Below are positions 1 through 7,392 of a DNA stretch of 22,047 nucleotides, in pieces. Position 1 is the stretch's first letter; each line of letters begins with the position of its first letter. The notes under the pieces were generated by a model, which ran no database searches, was not told the origin of the DNA, and saw nothing but the letters and a program-made list of their open reading frames with translations. The DNA is taken from assembly GCA_964400495.1 (NCBI GenBank), contig CAYNTS010000033.1, positions 1 through 22,047 of the forward strand, in the 5' to 3' direction. The DNA is from CAYNTS01 sp964400495. GTDB lineage: Bacteria > Fidelibacterota > Marinisomatia > SCGC-AAA003-L08 > D37C17. Made by a program: the position numbers and the translations under genes.

Positions 1-1039
1 CAGCAGGACCATCCCACGGTTCCATAATATTTTCATGATAAATATAAAAATCTTTTAACTTTTTCGACATTAATGGGTTTTTGCGGTATGGTTCAGGAAT
101 TAACATCATAATACTATGAAAAATATCCCTGCCATTTCTTTTTAAAAACTCCAGTGTGTTATCTAAACTGAAAGAGTCACTTCCGTGATGTTTAATAATG
201 GGTTTTATTTGTTCTAAATCTGATTTCCATTTTTTCGATTTAAGGGTACTCTCTCGAGTCTGCATCCAAAGACGATTTCCCTTAATCGTATTAATTTCAC
301 CATTATGTGCTAACATTCTAAAAGGTTGTGCCATAGACCATTTGGATACTGTATTTGTAGAAAATCTTTCATGAAATAAGGCAACTTTTGCAATATAGTT
401 TTCATCGCTTAAATCAGAGTAAAAATGTGCCAACTGACTCGCGACCATTAATCCTTTATATACAATTGTCTTTGATGAAAGTGAACAGATGAAGGATTTA
501 CGTTTTTTTACATAAAGTGATTTTTCTACTCTTTTCCCAATTAAATAGAGTTGTTCTTCAAATGAATACGATTTTAATTTTTTTCCTGTGAAAATATATT
601 GCAAAATTTTAGGACATGATGCTTTTGCTGAATCTCCTAGTACATGCATATTTACAGGGACTTTTCTTATCCCAATTAGTTTTATATTATAATCTTTAAC
701 TACTTCTTCGAAAAGGGTATTAAGCATTTCTGACTCATAATTTGAGGTAAAAACCATTCCTACCCCAAATGGACATTTAGGATGCAATTTATAGTTAAAC
801 TCATCTTTAATTATCTTTCTAAAATATTCTTGAGGAATATCTGTAAGGATTCCCGAGCCATCACCGGTTAACTTGTCAGCACCAACACCTCCTCTATGTT
901 GCATCCTACAAAGTGCTTTTATTGATAAATCAACCACTCTACGAGATGGTTTCCCAGATTGTTCAGTTATAAATCCAATACCACATGCATCATGGAATAA
1001 TTCTGAATTAACCAATGGAAATTTTTCGTTTTCAATCAT
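1..1039 (-). CDS. gltB: Glutamate synthase (GOGAT) large subunit, N-terminal part, cut by window edge
   Basis: This frame is open from an ATG at 1039 to the left edge, giving 346 complete codons of a protein usually near 1,500 residues. It is the class II glutamine amidotransferase domain, which releases ammonia from glutamine so that 2-oxoglutarate can be converted to glutamate. The start is followed by HDACGIGF. Cys19 would become the N-terminal catalytic nucleophile after removal of an 18-residue propeptide, as in known GltB proteins. Other family signatures are RMQHRGGVGADKLTGDGSG, the stretch from LFHERFSTNT to AHNGEINT, and MEPWDGPA at the window edge. An AAGG Shine-Dalgarno lies just upstream of the ATG. 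The gene follows glnB in the same direction, separated by about 100 bp that contains a hairpin. Whether it is ferredoxin- or NADPH-dependent cannot be told from this part. Confidence 0.95.
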   Translation of the reverse strand, partial: MIENEKFPLVNSELFHDACGIGFITEQSGKPSRRVVDLSIKALCRMQHRGGVGADKLTGDGSGILTDIPQEYFRKIIKDEFNYKLHPKCPFGVGMVFTSNYESEMLNTLFEEVVKDYNIKLIGIRKVPVNMHVLGDSAKASCPKILQYIFTGKKLKSYSFEEQLYLIGKRVEKSLYVKKRKSFICSLSSKTIVYKGLMVASQLAHFYSDLSDENYIAKVALFHERFSTNTVSKWSMAQPFRMLAHNGEINTIKGNRLWMQTRESTLKSKKWKSDLEQIKPIIKHHGSDSFSLDNTLEFLKRNGRDIFHSIMMLIPEPYRKNPLMSKKLKDFYIYHENIMEPWDGPA

Positions 1040-1079
1040 TTAAACCCTTAAAAAGTTTCAAAGTAGTGAATATTATTCG

Positions 1080-1114
1080 AACTCCCCTTGCTATAAACTA
1101 CAACAAGGGGAGTT
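1080..1114 (-). terminator. Hairpin between glnB and gltB (terminator or attenuator)
   Basis: Perfect 11-bp arms, AACTCCCCTTG at 1080-1090 and CAAGGGGAGTT at 1104-1114, enclose a 13-nt loop. Read on the minus strand the stem has A-rich sequence before it but only CGAATAAT after it, so it lacks a clean U-tract. A partial terminator or attenuator that lowers transcription from the amt-glnB genes into gltB is the likeliest role. The plus-strand side has TTTTAATAAT, so bidirectional function is also possible. Confidence 0.5.
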
Positions 1115-1142
1115 TTAATAATAATAATTTCAAAATTATTTT

Positions 1143-1487
1143 CTAACCAATAGCTTCTTTTCCTGTTTCTCCTGTCCTAATTCGGATACAATCCTCTATA
1201 GGAAGAATAAATATTTTCCCACGTCCTTTATCTTTATCCTTCCGTGCCACAGTTGTGATTGCATTTACCACTTTATCTGCATATTCATTATTGACAGCAA
1301 TCTCAATTCGTACTTTTTTCAGCAAATTGATTTCATATGAAATGCCTCTATATACTTCCTGAATCGGTATTTCCATACCTTGGCCAAGTACGTTTGAAAT
1401 TGTAAATTTATACACATTTCTTTTTAATAATTCTTCCTTTATATCAGGAAGTTCCTCTGGTTGAATAATTGCAATAATTAATTTCAT
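1143..1487 (-). CDS. glnK: PII family nitrogen regulatory protein (GlnB/GlnK type)
   Basis: A 114-residue PII protein, the usual length. PII trimers sense ATP/ADP and 2-oxoglutarate, and the flexible T-loop (about residues 37-55) plugs the Amt channel or contacts other nitrogen enzymes. Tyr51, the usual uridylylation site, falls at exactly position 51 (YRGISYEI), and Tyr46 is also kept. The C-terminal signature GKIFILPIEDCIRIRTGE carries the nucleotide-binding arginines. The T-loop sequence (QGMEIPIQEVYRG) diverges from the common form, so modification is not certain. The gene starts 9 bp after the amt stop with a strong AGGAG site. Pairing with amt favours the GlnK subtype over GlnB, although the sequence alone does not separate them. 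Confidence 0.93.
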   Translation of the reverse strand: MKLIIAIIQPEELPDIKEELLKRNVYKFTISNVLGQGMEIPIQEVYRGISYEINLLKKVRIEIAVNNEYADKVVNAITTVARKDKDKGRGKIFILPIEDCIRIRTGETGKEAIG

Positions 1488-1496
1488 TTCTATCTC

Positions 1497-2798
1497 CTAT
1501 TCTACTGTAAATATTTGAAATCCAGAATACGATTCCATTTCATGTTCACTTATATCTAAACCAATTATTTCTTCCTCTTCAGTTACTCGCAACCCCATTG
1601 TAACTTTTATCAGTGAAAAAATGATTAGAGATGATACAAGACAAAAAACTCCATAAGCTAATACTCCAATAAACTGAGTGGTAATTGAATATTCAGCGGA
1701 AAACAAACCGACAGCTAAAGTACCCCAAATCCCACAAATTAAATGCACTGAAATTACACCTACTGGATCATCAATTTGGAATTTATCTAATTGAATAACT
1801 GAAAGAACAACTAAAATTCCTGCAGTAATTCCAACTATAATAGATGAAGTTGGACTAATAATATCTGCACCTGCAGTAATTCCAACAAGTCCAGCAAGAG
1901 AACCATTTAATATCATCGATAAATCAGGTTTTTTTGAAATAAACCATGAGGTAACCATCGCTCCAATTACTCCAGAAGCGGCAGCTAATGTTGTGGTTAC
2001 GAATACAAATGAAACTCCTTCAGGATCTGCAGAAAGAACAGACCCTCCATTAAACCCATACCAACCAAACCAAAGCAAAAATACCCCAATTGTAGCCAAA
2101 GGCATATTATGTCCTAATATTGGTTTTATATTTCCATTTTTAGAGAATTTACCCAACCGTGGACCAAGCAGTATTGCTCCAATTAATGCAGCCCATCCGC
2201 CCACACTATGGACTAAAGTTGATCCAGCAAAATCATGAAAACCATGAATCGACAACCAACCTCCACCCCATGTCCAAGAACCAACAATAGGATAGATAAT
2301 AGCTACGTAAATTGCTGAAAACACTAAAAAACTATGGAGTTTTATTCTTTCTGCTACTGCACCAGAAACAATTGTAGCTGCTGTGGCTGCAAACATTGCC
2401 TGAAATATGAAATCAGTAAAGTATGAATAAGCTCCATCTGCATACTGAATTAATCCACTTAATCCAATTGGAGATTCAATCCCAAATCCTGCAAAGCCAA
2501 AAACACCATTAAACTCACCTGGATACATAAGATTAAATCCACATAGAGCATAGGTTAAAATGCCAATTGCAACAATGCTAACATTTTTAAACAAAATATT
2601 AACAGTATTTTTAGCTCGTGTAAGCCCTGTTTCTAACGTTGCAAACCCTAAGTGCATTATGAAAACCAAAAATGCTGAAATGAGCATCCAAGTGTTGTTG
2701 GTTGTAAAAAGTACTTCTTCTACAGTTGGTGGTTCACTACACCAAACCGTACTAAAAAACACTCCAACAGTAATTAATTTTATGTAAATTTTATTCAT
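1497..2798 (-). CDS. amt: Ammonium channel/transporter (Amt)
   Basis: A 433-residue inner-membrane Amt/Rh channel with about eleven predicted membrane helices that conducts ammonium inward as a trimer. The ATG at 2798 is chosen because a strong AGGGGG site lies just before it. An earlier in-frame start at 2831 would overlap the upstream gene and adds a non-signal-like tail. The N-terminus (KLITVGVFFSTVWC) looks like a cleavable signal peptide, as in AmtB. The pore twin-histidines are visible as His197 (STLVHSVGG) and His352 (VGVISVHLICG), and the conserved Asp is in HDFAGST. It lies 10 bp after the barrel-protein stop and 9 bp before the PII gene, a classic amt-PII pair. The cytoplasmic C-terminal tail would be the PII docking region. 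Confidence 0.96.
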   Translation of the reverse strand: MNKIYIKLITVGVFFSTVWCSEPPTVEEVLFTTNNTWMLISAFLVFIMHLGFATLETGLTRAKNTVNILFKNVSIVAIGILTYALCGFNLMYPGEFNGVFGFAGFGIESPIGLSGLIQYADGAYSYFTDFIFQAMFAATAATIVSGAVAERIKLHSFLVFSAIYVAIIYPIVGSWTWGGGWLSIHGFHDFAGSTLVHSVGGWAALIGAILLGPRLGKFSKNGNIKPILGHNMPLATIGVFLLWFGWYGFNGGSVLSADPEGVSFVFVTTTLAAASGVIGAMVTSWFISKKPDLSMILNGSLAGLVGITAGADIISPTSSIIVGITAGILVVLSVIQLDKFQIDDPVGVISVHLICGIWGTLAVGLFSAEYSITTQFIGVLAYGVFCLVSSLIIFSLIKVTMGLRVTEEEEIIGLDISEHEMESYSGFQIFTVE

Positions 2799-2808
2799 TC
2801 TTCCCCCT

Positions 2809-3411
2809 TTATAAGTTGATTCCAAATACAATAAATGAAGTTTCTATATTTGGATTAATAATGTATGATGCAAAATACTTGTCTCGTTGAGCAGTAAAAC
2901 CAATACTTACAGGTACAAACTTTTCACTTTTAGAATAGGTGTATACTCCATTTCCAATACATATTGATAACGCTTTGTACGAGACTTCTAAATAGGTTGA
3001 ATGTAATGCATCTCCTTTAATATTAGAGGACAACTGAATGTTTAGTGATTGAACATCCACACCACTGCTTACCTCAATGATATGCTTATCAACATTAAAT
3101 AATTCATCAGATCCAGTATATGCTGGAAAATAATAGTCATTAATGGTTAATCCAATAGGTCCAATTTTAGTGGAAACATATAAATCTGACTCATTCCCAC
3201 TGGCATCTGTAGGTCCAGGACTAATTGCCCAAGAACCCCATGCACCAACTGTAATTGTACCAATTGCAACTTCTATATTTGGCTGAATTGCAACTGCATT
3301 TCCATAATCTACCCCTCTCCAAACATACCGACTAACAATATCAGCCCCTATATTCGTTTCAGCAATTAGAAATGATTGAATTAGCACTGCTAAAAATATT
3401 AACACTCTCAT
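2809..3411 (-). CDS. TorF/Gcw_chp-type putative outer-membrane barrel protein
   Basis: A 200-residue secreted protein with an N-terminal signal peptide (about residues 1-18, RVLIFLAVLIQSFLIAET). It has alternating-hydrophobicity strands typical of a small beta barrel and ends in FIVFGINL. The early motif SRYVWRGVDYG, followed by IEVAIGTITVGAWGSW, matches the Gcw_chp (TIGR02001/TorF-like) family as I know it; that family is of uncertain function and often described as a porin. A GAAGGGGA ribosome site precedes the ATG. It is the first gene of the amt-PII cluster, which suggests outer-membrane passage of ammonium or small nitrogen compounds. That role is inferred from context only. Confidence 0.75.
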   Translation of the reverse strand: MRVLIFLAVLIQSFLIAETNIGADIVSRYVWRGVDYGNAVAIQPNIEVAIGTITVGAWGSWAISPGPTDASGNESDLYVSTKIGPIGLTINDYYFPAYTGSDELFNVDKHIIEVSSGVDVQSLNIQLSSNIKGDALHSTYLEVSYKALSICIGNGVYTYSKSEKFVPVSIGFTAQRDKYFASYIINPNIETSFIVFGINL

Positions 3412-3460
3412 TTTATCCCCTTCTTTAATTATTTAAGTTATTAAGTGTAATGATGAAGTA

Positions 3461-3487
3461 AGTTGATAATTTAAAGCATAATCAACT
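3461..3487. promoter_or_regulatory. Dyad in the leader of the ammonium cluster
   Basis: Perfect 7-bp arms AGTTGAT (3461-3467) and ATCAACT (3481-3487), 13 nt apart, lie 50-76 bp upstream of the barrel-protein start. They are downstream of the best promoter candidate, so they may be an operator or a leader hairpin. In AT-rich DNA a dyad this short can arise by chance. Confidence 0.3.
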
Positions 3488-3496
3488 CACATATTT

Positions 3497-3526
3497 AATA
3501 TATTAGGCATAAGCGTTGTATAGCAA
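3497..3526 (-). promoter_or_regulatory. Candidate sigma-70-like promoter of the amt cluster
   Basis: On the minus strand TTGCTA (3526-3521) and TATATT (3502-3497) are 18 nt apart, about 85 bp before the start of the barrel-protein gene. No sigma-54 type -24/-12 element was seen in this intergenic region. Prediction only. Confidence 0.35.
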
Positions 3527-3554
3527 GTATTATTTTATTTTTAGTTCTATTTTT

Positions 3555-3571
3555 GCTTAATTATATTAAGC
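3555..3571. promoter_or_regulatory. 17-bp palindrome between divergent genes
   Basis: GCTTAAT (3555-3561), a 3-bp centre, and ATTAAGC (3565-3571) form a perfect dyad in the 247-bp gap between the amt cluster and msrA. It is sized like a dimeric repressor or activator site. No known regulator consensus was recognised, and either flanking transcript could be the target. Confidence 0.35.
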
Positions 3572-3658
3572 TCTATGTTGATTTAACTTTATTTATTATT
3601 GTTTATTGGCAATTAGGATTAAATTACGAGGTACAAAATAAATTGGAATTTTAATTAT

Positions 3659-4192
3659 ATGAGTATATTTCAAAAAGCAACATTTGGTGCAGGATGTTTT
3701 TGGTGTGTGGAAGCCATTTTCAAAGAATTGAAGGGGATTGAGCATATTGAGCCTGGATATGCTGGTGGAACTGTGGAAAATCCAACGTATGAAGAGGTTT
3801 GTACAGGAGATACTAATCATGCTGAAGTATGTAGAATTACATTTAATCCCCAGCTAATTTCTTACTCTGAACTGCTAGATGTATTTTGGTCAGCACATGA
3901 TCCAACTACACTCAATCAACAGGGTGAAGATAAGGGAACGCAATATAGGTCAGTTATTTTCACTCATGTTGAAGAGCAAAAAGAAATTGCAGAAAAATCC
4001 TTACACATTTTAGAAACATCTAATGCTTTTCCTAATCCTATTGTTACTGAAATCAAACCAATAACGAATTACTTTCCTGCTGAGAATTACCATCATGACT
4101 ATTTTAGTAATAATCCTAATAACCCATATTGTGCGATGGTAATCAAGCCAAAGGTTGAAAAATTCAAGAAAAGGAATGTACATGAAAACTAA
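3659..4192 (+). CDS. msrA: Peptide-methionine (S)-S-oxide reductase MsrA
   Basis: A 177-residue cytoplasmic repair enzyme that reduces methionine-S-sulfoxide in proteins, recycled by thioredoxin. The N-terminal signature GAGCFWCVEA holds the catalytic Cys13, with an additional Cys16. GYAGGTVENPTYEEVCTGDTNHAEV and DKGTQYRSVIF are the usual substrate-pocket motifs. YHHDYFSNNPNNPYC supplies Cys158, a possible resolving cysteine. The length is normal and no fused MsrB domain is present. No clear Shine-Dalgarno precedes the ATG, but the conserved sequence begins directly after it. Its last 11 bp overlap the next gene, so the two are probably co-transcribed. Confidence 0.96.
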   Translation: MSIFQKATFGAGCFWCVEAIFKELKGIEHIEPGYAGGTVENPTYEEVCTGDTNHAEVCRITFNPQLISYSELLDVFWSAHDPTTLNQQGEDKGTQYRSVIFTHVEEQKEIAEKSLHILETSNAFPNPIVTEIKPITNYFPAENYHHDYFSNNPNNPYCAMVIKPKVEKFKKRNVHEN

Positions 4193-4532
4193 AATTGAAT
4201 GGTTAGAAATACCTGCACCAGATTTAGAAAAAGCAAAAATATTTTACTCCACTGTATTTGAGTGGACAATGGAGGAATTTACTCCAGATTTTTGTGTGTT
4301 TAACTTAGATGGTTTTCATGGTGGACTAAATAAAAACAGAAAACCAATTACAAAACCAGATGGAATAATTTTCTCTATCTCCGTGGATGATATCAATGCA
4401 ACTTTAGCAAATATTGTTAACCATGGTGGAAAAATAATAGAAGAGAAATACGAAATCGGAAAAGATATTGGTTTTGCTGCAATGTTTTCTGATCCAAATG
4501 GAAATCATATTGAATTATGGTCAAAACAATAG
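4182..4532 (+). CDS. Small VOC-fold (glyoxalase/bleomycin-resistance-like) protein
   Basis: A 116-residue single-module protein built from the two beta-alpha-beta-beta-beta units of the vicinal oxygen chelate fold. It begins IEWLEIPAPDLEKAKIFYSTVF and ends FSDPNGNHIELW. The start at 4182 is preferred because AAAAGGA lies 6 nt before it; an in-frame start at 4155 would overlap msrA more. Where many relatives have a metal-binding His just before the EIP motif, this protein has Trp4; the C-terminal Glu (HIELW) is kept. It may therefore bind no metal or use different ligands. Substrate unknown. The overlap with msrA suggests co-expression, perhaps in stress repair. Confidence 0.85.
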   Translation: MKTKIEWLEIPAPDLEKAKIFYSTVFEWTMEEFTPDFCVFNLDGFHGGLNKNRKPITKPDGIIFSISVDDINATLANIVNHGGKIIEEKYEIGKDIGFAAMFSDPNGNHIELWSKQ

Positions 4533-4578
4533 GCTTGTCCTCCCACAAAGCACACTATAGTTGTTAATTATAAATGAT

Positions 4579-4697
4579 GCTGGGTGCTAGGTTCTAGGTA
4601 CTGGGTTTTTAATTTTACATTTTGCATTTTACATTTTCAATTTTGAATTTTAAACTTTCAATTATTTTCTCTGTGCCTTTGTGTCCCAGTGGTAACT
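4579..4697. repeat. Composite short tandem repeat (two heptamer arrays plus octamers)
   Basis: Three adjoining modules are visible. Positions 4579-4606 hold four tandem heptamers of form NCTRGGT (GCTGGGT, GCTAGGT, TCTAGGT, ACTGGGT). Positions 4612-4660 hold seven tandem heptamers of form ATTTTNN, the last one degenerate (ATTTTAC, ATTTTGC, ATTTTAC, ATTTTCA, ATTTTGA, ATTTTAA, ACTTTCA). Positions 4668-4691 hold three octamer-like units (TCTCTGTG, CCTTTGTG, TCCCAGTG), followed by GTAACTAA. The periods are exact while the variable bases drift. The third module lies inside the uvrC reading frame. I recall similar sequences between genes in FCB-group and other genomes, but could not check this. Heptamer STRR repeats of cyanobacteria are an established analogue. 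Confidence 0.8.
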
Positions 4698-6499
4698 AAC
4701 ACTTTTGCAATTTGCAATGGAAAGCCTGTTTTTTCAATAATCTCTTCAATACTCGCATTTTGGATTGCTTCCACTGAATCAAATTTTTCCCACAACACTT
4801 TAAGACGTTTTGGTCCAATCCCCGGTATATCTTCAAACTGTGACTTTGTCATTGCTTTTCCACGTTTACGTCTGTGAAATGTAATCGCATATCGATGTAC
4901 TTCATCTCGTATTTGTCTAAGTAAAAATAACCCAGGAGAAGTTTTGGCAATATTTTGAGGTTCGGAAATGTTTGGTTTAAATACTTCTTCTAATTTTTTT
5001 GCCAGTCCAATAATTGGAATAAATTCTAGACCTAAATCATCTAATGCGTGTTTAGCTGATGATAACTGTCCCTTACCTCCATCAATTACAATTAAATCTG
5101 GTAATGTTGTTTTTTCATCTAGAACTCGCTTATATCGCCGAAACACAACTTCTTTCATGGATGCAAAATCATCGATTCCTTCAACTGTTTTAATGTTAAA
5201 CTTGCGATACTCTGATTTCCTCGGTTTCCCATCAACAAAACAAACCATTCCAGCAACCGGATGAGCACCTTGAATATTAGAATTATCAAATGCTTCTATT
5301 CGTCTTGGTGGAACATTTAACCCTAAATCCTCCTGCAATTGAGCAACCATTTTAGGAACTAATTCTTTTTGGCGAGTTTTTCTTATAACTAGTTCTTTCA
5401 ATAATAAATCGGAATTCCTTCTACACATTTTAGCAAGCTTTTGCTTTTCACCAATTTGTGGAATCACAATATGAACACGATTACCCTTTTCTTGAGTCAA
5501 CCACGATTCAATTTTATGCACATCTTCAGTATCTTTTTCGATAATAATTTCTTTGGGAATATCAGATGTTGTTGAATAATATTGCATTAAAAATTGAGAT
5601 AATACCAATGTTTCATTATCCGTTGGGTGAATTTTTATTGGGAATTTTTCACGACCAATTAAATGTCCATTACGAATACGCATAACCACACCCATTGCAA
5701 CGGTATTTTCTTGTGATGTTGCAACAACATCTTGGTTTTTAAAGTCTTGACTTATTTTCTTTTGACGTTTAGTAAACTCTCGAATAGTTAATAATTGATC
5801 ACGATAATGAGCCGCTGATTCAAACTCTTTGTTTTGACTAGCATCTTCCATTTTTGAATGAATAAATGATTGAATTTCTGTATTCTTACCCTTAAGGAAA
5901 TCAAGAATTCTACTAATCATTTTATTGTAATCTTTTTGCGAGACTATACCCTCACATGGTCCTTCACATCTATTAATGTGATAATCTAAACATATTTGTC
6001 CACGATTTTCTGCAATGTATGCATCATCAATGAGATAACTACATGTTCTTAATGGAAATATTTTATGAATCACACGCATTACTTGACGCAATCTTTTACC
6101 ATCCGTAAATGGCCCAAAATATGTGTGCCCATCTTTAGTAAGATTTTTTAATCGTATAACTTCAATTCTAGGATAGGATTCATTGGTAATTTGTAAATAT
6201 GGAAATGTTTTGTCGTCCTTCATTAAAACATTGTATCGAGGTCGATGTTCTTTAATCATATTCACCTCAGTAAGCAATGCTTCCACTTCATCTCGAACCA
6301 CCATCCAATCCACATCTACAATATGTCGAATCATCACTAAAGTTTTGGGGTCTTTTCCACTTTTCCCAGAAAAATAGGAACGAACACGGTTCTTTAATAT
6401 TTTAGCTTTACCAATGTAAATAATTTTATCATTTTCATTTTTGAAAAAATATACTCCAGGGGAATTTGGTAATCTGGATAGTTTGTCTTTAATAGACAT
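4658..6499 (-). CDS. uvrC: Excinuclease ABC subunit C
   Basis: A 613-residue nucleotide-excision-repair nuclease that makes both incisions in the UvrB-DNA complex. The N-terminal GIY-YIG domain (about 13-92) has GVYFF, YIGKAK and NRVRSY. Cys153, Cys170, Cys178 and Cys182 match the cysteine cluster thought to hold an iron-sulfur centre. The UVR motif that contacts UvrB is at about 205-240. The RNase H-like domain carries Asp405 (DNSNIQG), Asp473 (DGGKGQL) and His535 (EVHRYA), and tandem helix-hairpin-helix motifs run from about 556 to 600. The last 12 residues (VTTGTQRHRENN) are encoded by the tandem-repeat element and look like an acquired tail. No obvious ribosome site precedes the ATG. mazG lies upstream in the same direction, separated by 116 bp that include a hairpin. 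Confidence 0.97.
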   Translation of the reverse strand: MSIKDKLSRLPNSPGVYFFKNENDKIIYIGKAKILKNRVRSYFSGKSGKDPKTLVMIRHIVDVDWMVVRDEVEALLTEVNMIKEHRPRYNVLMKDDKTFPYLQITNESYPRIEVIRLKNLTKDGHTYFGPFTDGKRLRQVMRVIHKIFPLRTCSYLIDDAYIAENRGQICLDYHINRCEGPCEGIVSQKDYNKMISRILDFLKGKNTEIQSFIHSKMEDASQNKEFESAAHYRDQLLTIREFTKRQKKISQDFKNQDVVATSQENTVAMGVVMRIRNGHLIGREKFPIKIHPTDNETLVLSQFLMQYYSTTSDIPKEIIIEKDTEDVHKIESWLTQEKGNRVHIVIPQIGEKQKLAKMCRRNSDLLLKELVIRKTRQKELVPKMVAQLQEDLGLNVPPRRIEAFDNSNIQGAHPVAGMVCFVDGKPRKSEYRKFNIKTVEGIDDFASMKEVVFRRYKRVLDEKTTLPDLIVIDGGKGQLSSAKHALDDLGLEFIPIIGLAKKLEEVFKPNISEPQNIAKTSPGLFLLRQIRDEVHRYAITFHRRKRGKAMTKSQFEDIPGIGPKRLKVLWEKFDSVEAIQNASIEEIIEKTGFPLQIAKVLVTTGTQRHRENN

Positions 6500-6563
6500 T
6501 TAGAACAATTTAATATTAAAATTGGTTAGTTTGTAGTGCAGAAATACTAAATCATTTATACAA

Positions 6564-6581
6564 AACCCAAACAAATGGGTT
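6564..6581 (-). terminator. Weak intrinsic terminator after mazG
   Basis: On the minus strand AACCCA, a 6-nt loop and TGGGTT are followed by TTGT. The 6-bp stem sits 35 bp after the mazG stop and 65 bp before uvrC. The stem is short and the U-tract weak, so read-through into uvrC is likely. Confidence 0.4.
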
Positions 6582-6615
6582 CGAATTTTAGGATTTAGCT
6601 TAGAAACTTTAAAAA

Positions 6616-7392
6616 TTATCGACTTTCAGCTTTTTTTGCTTCTTCCCAAATGATATCCATTTGTTCTAAAGTAGCATCCTCTAACGGGATATTTTGTTTT
6701 CTTAACTCTTTTTCAATGATTCTGAATCTATTTTCAAATTTCGAGATAGTCATTCTTAATGAGTCTTCTGCGCTAATATTAATAAATCGACCCAAGTTTA
6801 CTAATGCAAAAAGGGAGTCACCTAATTCATCTTTTATTTTTTCAGGGTCTTGGGTCGCAAATGCATCCTTTAATTCATCAATCTCTTCGTGTACTTTATC
6901 CCATACAGGTTCAATTTCTTTCCAATCAAACCCCACATTAGATGCCTTCTCTTGAATACGCCTTGCCCGTGTTAAAGCTGGTAAGTTTTTTGGCACACCA
7001 TCCAAAAAGTTATTTCGTTTTTTCTCTTTTTGTTTTGCTTGTTCCCAACTAACTTTTTCTGTCTTCTCTTCGCTAGGATTGAATACGTGTGGATGACGCC
7101 TAATTAATTTTGCACTGACATTATCGAGGGATTCAGCTAAAGAAAACTTTCCAGACTCCTCAGCGAGTTCAGTTTGAAACAAAATATGCAACATTAAATC
7201 GCCCAATTCTTCTTTTAATAGTTGTGCATTTTTATCTTCAATTGCTTCAATTACTTCGTATGTTTCTTCAAGAAGATATGGTACTAATGACTCAGATGTT
7301 TGCTCTCTATCCCAATCACATCCACCCGGAGCACGCAATGTTTTGATAACTTCAATTAATTTAAGAAAACTATCCTGAGCTTGTTTACTCAT
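6616..7392 (-). CDS. mazG: Nucleoside triphosphate pyrophosphohydrolase MazG
   Basis: A 258-residue enzyme with two MazG modules that hydrolyses NTPs/dNTPs to monophosphates and pyrophosphate (house-cleaning role). The N-terminal part has LRAPGGCDWDREQT and LLEETYEVIEAIED followed by ELGDLMLHILFQ. The second copy has EEIDELKDAF followed by ELGDSLFALVNLGRF, so both copies of the EExxE...ExxD metal-binding pattern look intact. The ATG at 7392 is chosen because AAGGA lies 8 nt upstream; a start at 7416 is possible but adds an unconserved tail. It overlaps the end of the CBS-domain gene by 8 bp, which points to translational coupling in the operon. Confidence 0.95.
   Translation of the reverse strand: MSKQAQDSFLKLIEVIKTLRAPGGCDWDREQTSESLVPYLLEETYEVIEAIEDKNAQLLKEELGDLMLHILFQTELAEESGKFSLAESLDNVSAKLIRRHPHVFNPSEEKTEKVSWEQAKQKEKKRNNFLDGVPKNLPALTRARRIQEKASNVGFDWKEIEPVWDKVHEEIDELKDAFATQDPEKIKDELGDSLFALVNLGRFINISAEDSLRMTISKFENRFRIIEKELRKQNIPLEDATLEQMDIIWEEAKKAESR

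Noticed and set aside
3412..3658. Sigma-54 promoter for the ammonium cluster
   Set aside because: A TTGGCA is present near 3605 but the required second element at the right spacing is missing.
3596..3820. 74-codon minus-strand frame over the msrA start
   Set aside because: It is a shadow of the clear msrA coding sequence.
4533..4700. Insertion sequence or MITE at the uvrC 3' end
   Set aside because: No terminal inverted repeats or target-site duplication could be found; the structure is tandem, not a transposon with defined ends.
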